Below, piece after piece: positions 7,618 through 16,075 of a stretch of 23,257 bases of DNA. Below the pieces are notes generated by a model, which saw only the letters and a list, made by a program, of their open reading frames with translations, was not told the DNA's origin and did not search any database. Within the stretch, counting starts at the first letter, position 1. The number at the start of each line of letters is the position of its first letter. The translations under genes and the position numbers were made by a program. Source of the stretch: S012-109 sp964425105 (lineage in GTDB: Bacteria; Pseudomonadota; Gammaproteobacteria; SZUA-140); the NCBI GenBank assembly GCA_964425105.1, contig CAYRLE010000039.1, forward strand, positions 1 to 23,257, given 5' to 3'.

Positions 7618-8745
7618 ATGATCCGCCAGTCTTTCCGTTTTTTTACCGTCCGCCTCCTGCTCCCCCTTCTGTTGCTATTGCTGAACAGCGGCTGCCGCAA
7701 CGAGGCGCCACCGGCCCCGGTCATCCGTCCCGTGCTCACCGAGGAGGTGAAGGTTCAGCCCTACTGGCAGGAGGCCATCTATGCCGGCGAGGTGCGGGCG
7801 CGCCATGAAACCGCCCTCGGCTTCCGCATCGGCGGCAAGATCATCGAGCGTTACGTGGACGTGGGCGACGAGGTGGCGGCGGGGGCCTTGCTGGCGAAGC
7901 TGGACCCCCAGGACTATCAGCTGCGGCTGCTGGAGGCGGAAGCCGAACTGGCGGCAGCACAGGCGGTGAGCCGCAAGGCGGCCGCCGACCTGGAACGCTA
8001 TGCCACCCTGCTGGAGAGGAAGCTGATCAGCAAGTCCGATTACCAGGATTTTGCCAATGCCTATGATGTGGCCAGAGCGCGCCTGCGCCAGGCCGAGGCC
8101 CAGCTGGAGGTGACCCGCAACCTAGCCGGCTACACCCTGTTGCGCGCCGACCAGGCGGGGGTGATCACCGCCACCGAGGCAGAGGCCGGCCAAGTGGTGG
8201 CGGCTGGCCAGACCGTGCTGCGCCTTGCCTATGCGGGGGAAAAGGATGTGGTAATCTCCATTCCGGAAAACCGTCTCGAGGATCTGCGCCAGGCCGACGA
8301 TATACGCATCACCCTGTGGGCCGACCCCGATGCCCGCTACCGCGGCGAGGTGCGGGAAATCTCGCCCGGTGCCGATCCCGTGACCCGCACCTACAGGGTC
8401 AAGGTGAGCCTGCTGCAAGCCGCCCCCAGTGTCCAGCTGGGCATGACCGCTACCGTCACGGTGCGCCGCAGGATGGCCGGGGAAGTGGCGCGCCTGCCCC
8501 TCTCTGCCCTCTACCTGCGCACCCAGGGGCAGCCAGCAGTGTGGCTGTTCACCGCCGACACCGGCACCACCGGCACGGTGGCCCTGGTGCCAGTGGCGGT
8601 GGCCGAGTACCGCCGCGAAGCGGTGCTGATCCGCCGCGGCCTGGAGACCGGCCAGCGAGTGGTGACTGCCGGGGTGCACAAGCTGCACGAAGGCCAGCGG
8701 GTACGCCTCATGGAATCCGCCGCCAGCGACAGCCCGCAGGAATAA
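7618..8745 (+). CDS. RND efflux periplasmic adaptor, probable lipoprotein
   Basis: This 375-residue HlyD/AcrA-family adaptor would bridge the adjacent RND permease to an outer-membrane channel. A signal peptide with a long leucine run ends in LLNSGC, so Cys26 is the likely lipidated residue; Asn at the -3 position is not canonical but tolerable. The lipoyl halves are at FRIGGKIIERYVDVGDEVAAGALLAKLDPQ and LLRADQAGVITATEAEAGQVVAAGQ, separated by a helical hairpin, and the beta-barrel and membrane-proximal domains follow. The start ATG 7618 has GGAG only two bases ahead; a better AAGGAG lies 19 bases upstream, so initiation efficiency is uncertain. It is the first gene of a three-gene unit with the permease and the CDGSH-GltS gene. 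No outer-membrane factor or regulator is linked. Confidence 0.94.
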   Translation: MIRQSFRFFTVRLLLPLLLLLLNSGCRNEAPPAPVIRPVLTEEVKVQPYWQEAIYAGEVRARHETALGFRIGGKIIERYVDVGDEVAAGALLAKLDPQDYQLRLLEAEAELAAAQAVSRKAAADLERYATLLERKLISKSDYQDFANAYDVARARLRQAEAQLEVTRNLAGYTLLRADQAGVITATEAEAGQVVAAGQTVLRLAYAGEKDVVISIPENRLEDLRQADDIRITLWADPDARYRGEVREISPGADPVTRTYRVKVSLLQAAPSVQLGMTATVTVRRRMAGEVARLPLSALYLRTQGQPAVWLFTADTGTTGTVALVPVAVAEYRREAVLIRRGLETGQRVVTAGVHKLHEGQRVRLMESAASDSPQE

Positions 8746-8791
8746 GCGCGCCATGGTACCCGTGATCACGAGGCACACCCCCTAGCACACC

Positions 8792-11700
8792 ATGAGCCGC
8801 TTCAATCTCTCCGCCTGGGCCTTGCGCCACCCCTCCCTGGTGAGCTACCTCATGCTCTCCCTGTTTCTGAGCGGCGCTCTGGCCTATGTCAATCTGGGGC
8901 AGGCGGAAGATCCCGAGTTCACCATCAAAACCATGGCGGTGCGCACCCTGTGGCCCGGCGCCACCGCCCGCGAAGTGGAACAGCTGGTCACCGACCGACT
9001 GGAAAAAAAACTGCAGGAAACGCCTTGGCTGGACTATCTGTCCAGCTATTCCAAGGCCGGGGAGTCCATGATCTTCGTCAATCTCAAGGACTACACCCCG
9101 CCGCCTGAGGTGCCTGCCGCCTGGTACCAGGTGCGCAAGAAGCTGGACGACATCCGCCACACCCTGCCGGCGGGAGTCCGGGGCCCCTTTCCCAACGACG
9201 AGTTCGGCGACACCTTCGGCATCATCTACGCCTTCAGCGAAGACGGCATCGGCTATGCCCGGCTGCGCGACTATGTGGACCAGGTGCGCCAGGAACTGCT
9301 GGCTGTGAAGGACGTGTCCAAGGTGGACCTGATCGGGGTGCAGGAGGAGAAGATCTACATCGAACTGTCCAACGTCAAGCTCGCCAAGCTGGGGTTGAAT
9401 CCGGTGTTGATCTTCGACACCCTGAGCCAGCAGAACTACCTCACGCCCGCCGGCATCGTGGAGACCGACAGCGACCGCATCCATCTGCGGGTCAGCGGCA
9501 TCGACTCGGTGACGGCGATCCGCAATCTGGGCATCCGCGCCAATGGGCGCCTGTTCCGGCTCGGCGATATCGCGCGCATCTACCGCGACTATGTGGACCC
9601 GCCAAGCTTCAAGATGCGCTTCATGGGCGAAGAGGTCATCGGCCTGGCAGTGAGCATGGCCAAGGGCGGCAAGGTGCTGGCCCTGGGCCAGGCGCTGGAC
9701 CAGGCCATGGCGCGCATCGAACAGGACTTGCCCATCGGCATCGATGTCCACAAGGTGGCCGATCAGCCGGCCATCGTGAAGCGCTCGGTCAACGAGTTTC
9801 TCAAGGTGCTGGCCGAGGCGGTGGGCATCGTCCTGCTGGTGAGCATCCTCAGCCTGGGGCTGCGCACCGCCTTCGTGGTGGCGCTCTCCATTCCCCTGGT
9901 ACTGGCGGTCACCTTCCTCGGCATGCAGCTGGCCGGCATCGACCTGCAGCGCATTTCCCTGGGGGCGCTGATCATCGCCCTGGGACTGCTGGTGGACGAT
10001 GCCATGATCGCGGTGGAGATGATGGCCATCAAGATGGAACAGGGCTGGGACCGTTTCAAGGCCGCCGCCTTCGCGTATAGCAGCACCGCCTTTCCCATGC
10101 TCACCGGCACCCTCATCACCGTGGCCGGCTTCCTGCCGGTGTTTCTCGCCAAGTCCTCGGCCAGCGAATACACCGGTTCTATCTTTGTGGTGGTGGGCAT
10201 CTCGCTGCTGGTCTCCTGGCTGGTGGCGGTGTTGTTCATTCCCTTCCTGGGATTCCGCCTGCTGCCCGCACCGCGCCAGTCCCACGGACGGGGCGCTGTC
10301 TACCAGCGTCCCTTCTATGCCCGCTTCCGCCGTCTGGTCGCTTGGTGCGTGGAGCACCGCGGTACGGTGATCCTGGTGACGGTGCTGAGCTTTGCCGCCG
10401 CCCTCGGCGCCTTACGCCATGTGGACAACCAGTTCTTTCCCAGTTCCAACCGCAATGAACTGCTGGTGGACCTGTGGCTGCCCCAGGGCGCCTCTTTCCA
10501 GGCCAGCGAGCGCCAGGCCAAGAAGCTGGAAGTCCTGTTGCAGGATGATCCCAACATCGTCAATTACGTGGCCTATGTGGGCGGCGGCGCGCCGCGCTTC
10601 TACCTGCCCCTGGCCCAGGAACTGCAGCACAGCAATCTCACCCAGTTCGTCATCATGACCCGTGACAACCAGGCCCGCGAGACCGTGCGCGAGCGCCTGC
10701 TGGAGCGTTTCCGGGAGGACTTTCCCGAAGTGCGCGGCCGCGTCCAGCGCCTGGAGAACGGCCCCCCCATCGGCTACCCCCTGCAGGTGCGCGTCAGCGG
10801 CGGCGATGGTGATCATGCGCGGCTGCGGCGCATCGCGGAAGAGGTGGCGACGGTGATGCGCGCCAATCCCTATACCGACAACGTCCATTTCGACTGGAAT
10901 GAACTGGACAAGGTGATCCGCCTGGACATCGACCAGGACAAGGCGCGGGTGATGGGCATCAGTTCCCAGGAACTGGCCATCGTGCTCAACTCCATTCTCA
11001 ACGGCTACAGCATCACCCGCTTCCGCGAGCACAACCGGCTCATCGAGGTGCTGGCGCGGGCCGAAGCGGGAGAACGGCTGGCATTGGAGAACCTGGCCGA
11101 CATCAGCATCCCTGCCGCCGGCGGGCGCTTCGTGCCCCTCAGCCAGCTGGCCACGCTGCGTTACGGGCTCGAGGAGGGCCTGATCTGGCGCCGCGACCGT
11201 TTTCCCACCATCACCGTGCGTGCCGATGTCAATGGCGATCTGCCGGCGCCCGCCGTGATGGCACAGATCGATCCCCAGCTGGCTGGCATCCGCGCCGCCG
11301 TGGCGCCGGACTACCATATCGCCATCGGCGGCACGGTAGGCGAGAGCGCCAAGGGGGAACGGGCCATTGCCGCCGTGCTGCCGCTGGTGATGCTGGCGGT
11401 GCTGACCCTGCTGATGATTCAGCTGCAGAGCATGCAGCGCGCCATTCTGGTGATTCTTACCGCCCCCCTGGGACTGATCGGGGTGGTACTCGCCCTGCTG
11501 GCATTCGATGCCCCTTATGGCTTCGTCGCCAACCTCGGCGTCATCGCCCTGTTTGGCATGATCATGCGCAACTCGGTGATCCTGGTGGACCAGATCGAAC
11601 AGGACCGCCGTGCCGGCAGCGATCTGCGCGAAGCCATCATCGAGGCCACGGTGCGCCGCCTGCGGCCCATCGCCCTGACCGCCGCCGCCGCGGTCCTGGC

Positions 11701-11869
11701 CATGATCCCCCTCACCCGCAGCACCTTCTGGGGCCCCATGGCCATGGCCATCATGGGCGGCCTCATCATCGCCACCCTGCTGACCCTGCTGTTCCTGCCG
11801 GCCCTCTATGCCGCCTGGTTCAGGGCCGACAGGCGCGGCCGGCAGCCTGACATGGCAGAGGAGACATGA
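8792..11869 (+). CDS. RND efflux permease, second system, with Arg in place of the relay Lys
   Basis: This 1025-residue, 12-helix RND transporter starts MSRFNLSAWALRHPSLVSYL. Asp402 and Asp403 (LGLLVDDAMIAVE) correspond to AcrB Asp407/408. The helix-10 lysine of AcrB (Lys940) is replaced by Arg926 in GMIMRNSVILVDQIEQD. I recall this MRNS/IRNS form as normal in one branch of RND exporters, so it probably marks the subfamily rather than a defect. The protein is clearly different from the first permease of the window and is not a recent duplicate. The start ATG 8792 is fixed by an in-frame TAG at 8783; no Shine-Dalgarno sequence is obvious in the 46-base gap after the adaptor. The stop TGA at 11867-11869 is one base from the next start. 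Substrate unknown. Confidence 0.95.
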   Translation: MSRFNLSAWALRHPSLVSYLMLSLFLSGALAYVNLGQAEDPEFTIKTMAVRTLWPGATAREVEQLVTDRLEKKLQETPWLDYLSSYSKAGESMIFVNLKDYTPPPEVPAAWYQVRKKLDDIRHTLPAGVRGPFPNDEFGDTFGIIYAFSEDGIGYARLRDYVDQVRQELLAVKDVSKVDLIGVQEEKIYIELSNVKLAKLGLNPVLIFDTLSQQNYLTPAGIVETDSDRIHLRVSGIDSVTAIRNLGIRANGRLFRLGDIARIYRDYVDPPSFKMRFMGEEVIGLAVSMAKGGKVLALGQALDQAMARIEQDLPIGIDVHKVADQPAIVKRSVNEFLKVLAEAVGIVLLVSILSLGLRTAFVVALSIPLVLAVTFLGMQLAGIDLQRISLGALIIALGLLVDDAMIAVEMMAIKMEQGWDRFKAAAFAYSSTAFPMLTGTLITVAGFLPVFLAKSSASEYTGSIFVVVGISLLVSWLVAVLFIPFLGFRLLPAPRQSHGRGAVYQRPFYARFRRLVAWCVEHRGTVILVTVLSFAAALGALRHVDNQFFPSSNRNELLVDLWLPQGASFQASERQAKKLEVLLQDDPNIVNYVAYVGGGAPRFYLPLAQELQHSNLTQFVIMTRDNQARETVRERLLERFREDFPEVRGRVQRLENGPPIGYPLQVRVSGGDGDHARLRRIAEEVATVMRANPYTDNVHFDWNELDKVIRLDIDQDKARVMGISSQELAIVLNSILNGYSITRFREHNRLIEVLARAEAGERLALENLADISIPAAGGRFVPLSQLATLRYGLEEGLIWRRDRFPTITVRADVNGDLPAPAVMAQIDPQLAGIRAAVAPDYHIAIGGTVGESAKGERAIAAVLPLVMLAVLTLLMIQLQSMQRAILVILTAPLGLIGVVLALLAFDAPYGFVANLGVIALFGMIMRNSVILVDQIEQDRRAGSDLREAIIEATVRRLRPIALTAAAAVLAMIPLTRSTFWGPMAMAIMGGLIIATLLTLLFLPALYAAWFRADRRGRQPDMAEET

Positions 11870-11870
11870 C

Positions 11871-13379
11871 ATGAAAGAACCCGTCATCGCCCAACGCAAA
11901 CCGCGCGCCGTGGAACTGGCAGCCGGACGGCAATACTACTGGTGCGCCTGCGGCCGTTCCCGCAACCAGCCCTTCTGTGACGGCTCCCACCGTGGCAGCG
12001 GCTTTGAACCCCTGGCCTTCCGGGCGCAGACCGACGGCCAGGCCCTGCTGTGCCTCTGCAAACATACCGCCAAGCCGCCCTACTGCGACGGCAGCCATGC
12101 CCAGCTGTCTGTGCAGCTCCCAGCGGCGGCAATGCCTGGCGTGCGCGCCACGCCTGAGGAGCCTACCCTGGAGCGCATTCACAGACTGGCCCGCCAGGGT
12201 CTGAGCGACACGGGTCCCCATGGCGAAATGACGGCCATGGGCGTGCCGCGCACCACCCTGCCCCAGTGGGACGACATCCAGATCCTCCCCGCCCAGCTGG
12301 CCACGCGCCCCCTGGCTGAGGACGCCCCGGTGGGCAGCGAAGTGGTGATCGGCCCGCGCGCGGCACGCCCGCTGGTCCTGCGCACGCCCCTGCTGATCAC
12401 GGACATGAGCTTTGGCGCCCTGTCCCGGGAGGCCAAGCTGGCCCTGGCCCGCGGCGCCGAACTGGCCGGCACCGGCATCTGTTCCGGCGAGGGCGGCATG
12501 CTGCCCGCGGAACAGGCGGCCAACTCGCGCTATCTCTACGAGTTGGCCCCGGCCATGTTCGGCTACCGGGAAGAACTCATGAGCAAGGTCCAGGCCTTTC
12601 ACTTCAAGGCCGGCCAGGCGGCCAAGACCGGCACCGGCGGCCATCTGCCAGGCGCCAAGGTCAGCGCAGAAGTGGCGCGCCTGCGGGGCATCGCTCCCGG
12701 CGAGGACGCCGTCTCCCCGGCGGCCTTCGCCGAGCTGAAGACGGTAGCGGACTTCCGGGCCTTCGCCGGGCGGGTGCGCGCCCTGTCGGGAGGTATTCCC
12801 ATCGGCATGAAACTGTCCGCCAACCACATCGAACAGGACATCGACTTCGCCCTGGCCGTCGGTGTGGACTACCTCATCCTGGACGGCCGCGGCGGCGGCA
12901 GCGGCGCCGCCCCGCGCCTGTTCCGCGACCATATCTCGGTGCCCACCATCCCCGCCCTGGCCCGGGCACGGCGTCACTTGGAGCGCACCGGCCACCATGA
13001 CATCACCCTCATCATCACCGGCGGCCTGCGCCTGCCGGAGGACTTCATCAAGGCCCTTGCCCTGGGGGCCGATGCCATCGCCCTGGGCAATGCTGCCCTG
13101 CAGGCCATCGGCTGCATCGCCGCGCGCATCTGTCACAGCAACCTGTGCCCTGCCGGCATCACCACCCAGGATCCCGGGCTGCGCGCCCGCCTGGACATCA
13201 GCGACAGCGCTCAACGCCTGCAGCGCTTCCTCGACGCATCGACAACGCTGATGAAGGTGATGGCGCGCGCCTGCGGCCATAGCCACCTCGGGCAGTTCGG
13301 CTGCCAGGACATCACCAGCTGGAAAAAAGAAATGGCCGAACTGGCCGGCATCCACTTTGCAGGCACTGCGAAGACCTGA
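11871..13379 (+). CDS. Twin CDGSH iron-sulfur motifs fused to a glutamate-synthase-type FMN domain
   Basis: This 502-residue protein begins with two CDGSH motifs, CACGRSRNQPFCDGSH at 25-40 and CLCKHTAKPPYCDGSH at 61-76. Each keeps the three Cys and one His that hold a mitoNEET-type [2Fe-2S] cluster. From about 125 onward it is a glutamate-synthase (GltB) central barrel with DGRGGGSGAAP and IITGGLRLPEDFIKALALGADAIALG for FMN. Cys415, Cys421 and Cys426 have the C-x5-C-x4-C spacing of the GltB [3Fe-4S] cluster. The glutaminase domain of GltB is absent, so it cannot use glutamine by the usual route. The loop normally read as K-P-G-E-G-G is K252-T-G-T-G-G here. It is predicted to be a cytoplasmic redox flavoprotein; the substrate is unknown. 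The start ATG 11871 has AGAGGAG seven bases upstream; an in-frame extension to 11808 would overlap the permease and is unlikely. Confidence 0.9.
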   Translation: MKEPVIAQRKPRAVELAAGRQYYWCACGRSRNQPFCDGSHRGSGFEPLAFRAQTDGQALLCLCKHTAKPPYCDGSHAQLSVQLPAAAMPGVRATPEEPTLERIHRLARQGLSDTGPHGEMTAMGVPRTTLPQWDDIQILPAQLATRPLAEDAPVGSEVVIGPRAARPLVLRTPLLITDMSFGALSREAKLALARGAELAGTGICSGEGGMLPAEQAANSRYLYELAPAMFGYREELMSKVQAFHFKAGQAAKTGTGGHLPGAKVSAEVARLRGIAPGEDAVSPAAFAELKTVADFRAFAGRVRALSGGIPIGMKLSANHIEQDIDFALAVGVDYLILDGRGGGSGAAPRLFRDHISVPTIPALARARRHLERTGHHDITLIITGGLRLPEDFIKALALGADAIALGNAALQAIGCIAARICHSNLCPAGITTQDPGLRARLDISDSAQRLQRFLDASTTLMKVMARACGHSHLGQFGCQDITSWKKEMAELAGIHFAGTAKT

Positions 13380-13418
13380 GAGGGGATCGCGAGGGAGCAG
13401 GAGCAGGCCCGGAAATGA

Positions 13419-13454
13419 CAAAGCCCCCGCAGCGAGCCTGCTGCGGGGGCTTTG
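13419..13454. terminator. Bidirectional intrinsic terminator between the CDGSH-GltS gene and pnp
   Basis: A perfect 15-bp stem (13419-13433 with 13440-13454) encloses the six-base loop GAGCCT. The stem has a solid G/C block and ends in AAA/TTT pairs, so both strands give a hairpin followed by a short T run. It lies 40 bases after the stop at 13379 and 34 bases beyond the pnp stop on the opposite strand, and so serves both convergent transcripts. Confidence 0.85.
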
Positions 13455-13487
13455 CAAGAGCTTGGCCCGACAGTGCCTGGCGCACGC

Positions 13488-15572
13488 TCAGTCGTTGACT
13501 TCCTTCATGCTGAGGCGGATGCGGCCCTGCTTGTCGATCTCCAGCACCTTGACCCTGACGATGTCGCCTTCCGATAACTTGTCGCTGACATTCTCCACGC
13601 GCTCCTCGGAGATCTGGGAGATATGCACCAGGCCATCCTTGCCGGGCAGGATGGTGACGAAGGCCCCGAAGTCCATGAGCTTGGCGACCCGCCCCTCATA
13701 GATCGAGCCCACTTCCACATCGGCGGTGAGCTGCTTGATGCGGCGCACGGCCTCCTGCCCGGCCTCGTTGTCCACGGAGGCGATCTTGATGGTGCCATCG
13801 TCCGCGATGTCGATGCTGGCACCGGTCTCCTCGGTGAGGGCGCGGATGGTGGCGCCGCCCTTGCCGATCACGTCGCGGATCTTCTCCGGGTTGATCTTGA
13901 TGGTGACGATGCGCGGGGCATGCTCGGAGATGTCGCTGCGCGGCTGGGAGATCACCGCATTCATGGTCTCCAGGATATGCATGCGCCCCGCATTGGCCTG
14001 CTCCAGGGCCACCGCCATGATGTCACGGGTGATGCCGTCGATCTTGATGTCCATCTGCAGCGCCGTAACGCCGTTGTTGGTGCCCGCCACCTTGAAGTCC
14101 ATGTCGCCGAGATGATCCTCGTCGCCCAGGATATCGGTCAGCACCGTGCTGCGCTCCCCTTCCTTGATGAGGCCCATGGCGATACCCGCCACCGGCGCCT
14201 TGATGGGCACCCCGGCATCCATCAGGGAAAGGCTGGCGCCGCATACCGTGGCCATGGAACTGGAACCGTTGGACTCGGTGATTTCGGAGACCACGCGGAT
14301 CACATAGGGAAAGGCATCCAGATCCGGCAGCACGGCGGCGATGCCGCGCTTGGCCAGGCGCCCGTGGCCGATCTCGCGGCGCTTGGGACTGCCCACGAAG
14401 CCCGTCTCACCGACGCAATAGGGCGGGAAGTTGTAATGCAGCATGAAGGGTTCCTTGCGTTCCCCTTCGATGGCGTCGATCACCTGGGCGTCGCGTCCGG
14501 TGCCCAAGGTGGTGGCCACCAGGGCCTGGGTTTCGCCGCGGGTGAACAGCGCCGAACCATGGGCCCGGGGCAACACGCCGACGCGGATATTGATGGGCCG
14601 CACAGTACGGTTGTCGCGGCCATCGATGCGTGGCTCACCCGACAGCACACGCTCGCGCACGATGGTCTTCTCCAGCTTCTCCACGGCACCGCGGATCTCG
14701 TCTGCGGACCAGCGCGGCGACTCACCGCCGCCCAGCTGCTCGGCAATGGCCGCGCGGATCTCCGCCAGGCGATCCTGGCGGGCCATTTTCTCCTGAATCT
14801 GGTAGGCGACGGCAATGTCCGCCTTGGCGGACTGTTCCACAGCGGCCTTCAGCTCCTCGTCCTCCGCCGGCGCCTGCCACTCCCAGGGTGTGACGCCCGC
14901 TTCCCGGACCAGTTCATCGATGGCATCGATGACCACCTGCTGCTGCTGGTGGCCGAACAGCACGGCATCCAGCATCACTTCTTCCGGCAGTTCCTTGGCT
15001 TCCGACTCCACCATCAGCACGGCATTGGCGGTACCGGCCACCACCAGGTCCAGCTGGGAACCCTCCAGCTGGCTGAGGGTGGGATTGAGCAGGTAACGGC
15101 CGTCCTTGTAGCCCACCCGCGCGGCGCCGATGGGGCCGTTGAAGGGAATGCCGGAAATGGCCAGGGCAGCGGAGGAACCGATGATCGCCGGAATATCGGG
15201 ATCGATCTCCTTGTCCAGGGAGACCACCGTGGCGATGATCTGGACTTCGTTGGTAAAACCCTTGGGGAACAGGGGACGCAGGGGCCGGTCGATGAGCCGG
15301 GAGGTCAGGGTTTCCTTCTCCGAGGGACGCCCCTCGCGCTTGAAGAAACCGCCCGGGATCTTGCCCGCCGAATAGGTGCGCTCCTGGTAGTTGACCGTCA
15401 GGGGAAAGAAATCGCGGCCTTCCACCGCCTCTTTCTGACCGACTACGGTCACCAGCACGACGGTGTCGCCCATGCTGACCAGAACGGCGCCTGTCGCCTG
15501 TCGGGCGATCTCGCCGGTTTCCAGGGAAACGCTGTGATCGCCGTATTGAAATACCTTTTTAATGGGTGTCAC
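13488..15572 (-). CDS. pnp: Polynucleotide phosphorylase
   Basis: PNPase is the 3'-to-5' phosphorolytic exoribonuclease of RNA decay and a usual degradosome partner. The 694 residues hold all parts in order: a first RNase PH core (about 10-140), the helical linker, a second RNase PH core (about 315-545), a KH domain with GKGG at 570-573, and an S1 domain (about 621-690). Active-site residues match E. coli by position: Arg398-Arg399, Ser437-Ser439, and Asp486 and Asp492 in GDEDHLGDMDFK. The start is GTG 15572 with AAGGAA six bases upstream, giving MTPIKKVFQYGDHSV, which aligns with known N-termini. It follows rpsO by 117 bases, as in E. coli, where this spacer carries an RNase III site for autoregulation. 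Here the spacer is GC-rich with short dyads (a GGCGCC core near 15630) but no clear long hairpin. Confidence 0.98.
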   Translation of the reverse strand: MTPIKKVFQYGDHSVSLETGEIARQATGAVLVSMGDTVVLVTVVGQKEAVEGRDFFPLTVNYQERTYSAGKIPGGFFKREGRPSEKETLTSRLIDRPLRPLFPKGFTNEVQIIATVVSLDKEIDPDIPAIIGSSAALAISGIPFNGPIGAARVGYKDGRYLLNPTLSQLEGSQLDLVVAGTANAVLMVESEAKELPEEVMLDAVLFGHQQQQVVIDAIDELVREAGVTPWEWQAPAEDEELKAAVEQSAKADIAVAYQIQEKMARQDRLAEIRAAIAEQLGGGESPRWSADEIRGAVEKLEKTIVRERVLSGEPRIDGRDNRTVRPINIRVGVLPRAHGSALFTRGETQALVATTLGTGRDAQVIDAIEGERKEPFMLHYNFPPYCVGETGFVGSPKRREIGHGRLAKRGIAAVLPDLDAFPYVIRVVSEITESNGSSSMATVCGASLSLMDAGVPIKAPVAGIAMGLIKEGERSTVLTDILGDEDHLGDMDFKVAGTNNGVTALQMDIKIDGITRDIMAVALEQANAGRMHILETMNAVISQPRSDISEHAPRIVTIKINPEKIRDVIGKGGATIRALTEETGASIDIADDGTIKIASVDNEAGQEAVRRIKQLTADVEVGSIYEGRVAKLMDFGAFVTILPGKDGLVHISQISEERVENVSDKLSEGDIVRVKVLEIDKQGRIRLSMKEVND

Positions 15573-15689
15573 TGTGAATTCCTTAAACGATGGCTGATGA
15601 ACAGGACCTTCGGCAGGGCGGCAAACAGCGGCGCCGGCAGCCTGGCAATGAATGAAGAGGCCCCTGCGAACGCTGCATTGCAGTGAGAA

Positions 15690-15959
15690 CTACTTGCGCA
15701 GACCAAGACGCGCAATCAGGTCCTGATAGCGGGACAGATCCTGTTTGCGGAGATAGCTGAGGAGTTTTCTACGATTGCTGACCATCTTCAACAGTCCCTG
15801 ACGGGAGTGGAAATCATGCTTGTGTTCCTTGAAGTGCTGGGACAGCTGATCGATGCGCGCAGAAAGCAGCGCCACCTGGACCTCAGGGGAGCCGGTATCG
15901 CCCTCGGAACGCTGGTATTGCTTGACCACGTCTGCGGTTACTTGTGTGTCTAGTGCCAT
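15690..15959 (-). CDS. rpsO: 30S ribosomal protein S15
   Basis: This 89-residue protein is S15, a primary binder of the 16S rRNA central domain that also forms an intersubunit bridge. Length and sequence are standard, including GDTGSPEVQVALLSARI and HDFHSRQGLLKMVSNRRKLLSYL. The start ATG 15959 is followed by GCA, with a purine-rich AAGGCAGGTAGG upstream. It lies between truB and pnp, the usual gammaproteobacterial order, and has a candidate promoter of its own in the gap after truB. In E. coli S15 represses its own translation through a leader pseudoknot; I could not confirm such a fold in the leader here. Confidence 0.99.
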   Translation of the reverse strand: MALDTQVTADVVKQYQRSEGDTGSPEVQVALLSARIDQLSQHFKEHKHDFHSRQGLLKMVSNRRKLLSYLRKQDLSRYQDLIARLGLRK

Positions 15960-16022
15960 AGTTGTTACCTACCTGCCTTAGTCTACTGTCTGTCGTTTGT
16001 CTAACCAGAAAAATGAGCGCAT

Positions 16023-16052
16023 ATTTTATCCGTTAACCATCTTAATATACAA
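16023..16052 (-). promoter_or_regulatory. Candidate promoter of rpsO
   Basis: On the minus strand TAAAAT (16023-16028, five of six consensus bases) lies 18 bases after a weak TTGTAT (16047-16052). The region is distinctly A/T-rich against its GC-rich surroundings. Transcription would start near 16016, giving a leader of about 57 bases. The site is supported mainly by the -10 box and by analogy with the separate rpsO promoter of E. coli. Confidence 0.4.
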
Positions 16053-16064
16053 GCAAATATTTGC
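16053..16064. repeat. 12-bp perfect palindrome upstream of rpsO
   Basis: GCAAATATTTGC is its own reverse complement. It lies just downstream of the truB stop and immediately upstream of the weak -35 box of the rpsO promoter candidate. It could be a protein-binding dyad or an A/T-rich upstream element; nothing decides which. Confidence 0.3.
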
Positions 16065-16075
16065 GGCCTGCGGCC

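Noticed and set aside
8708..10357. A 549-codon minus-strand frame, and similar long frames at 10412-11899 and 11820-13457
   Set aside because: They lie opposite the second RND unit and the CDGSH-GltS gene and read as His/Gln/Gly-rich low-complexity sequence, typical of antisense shadows in GC-rich DNA.
13623..15686. A 687-codon open frame on the plus strand opposite pnp
   Set aside because: It is antisense to a perfectly conserved pnp gene, and its His/Gly/Asp-rich translation has no family features; it arises from GC-rich codon use.
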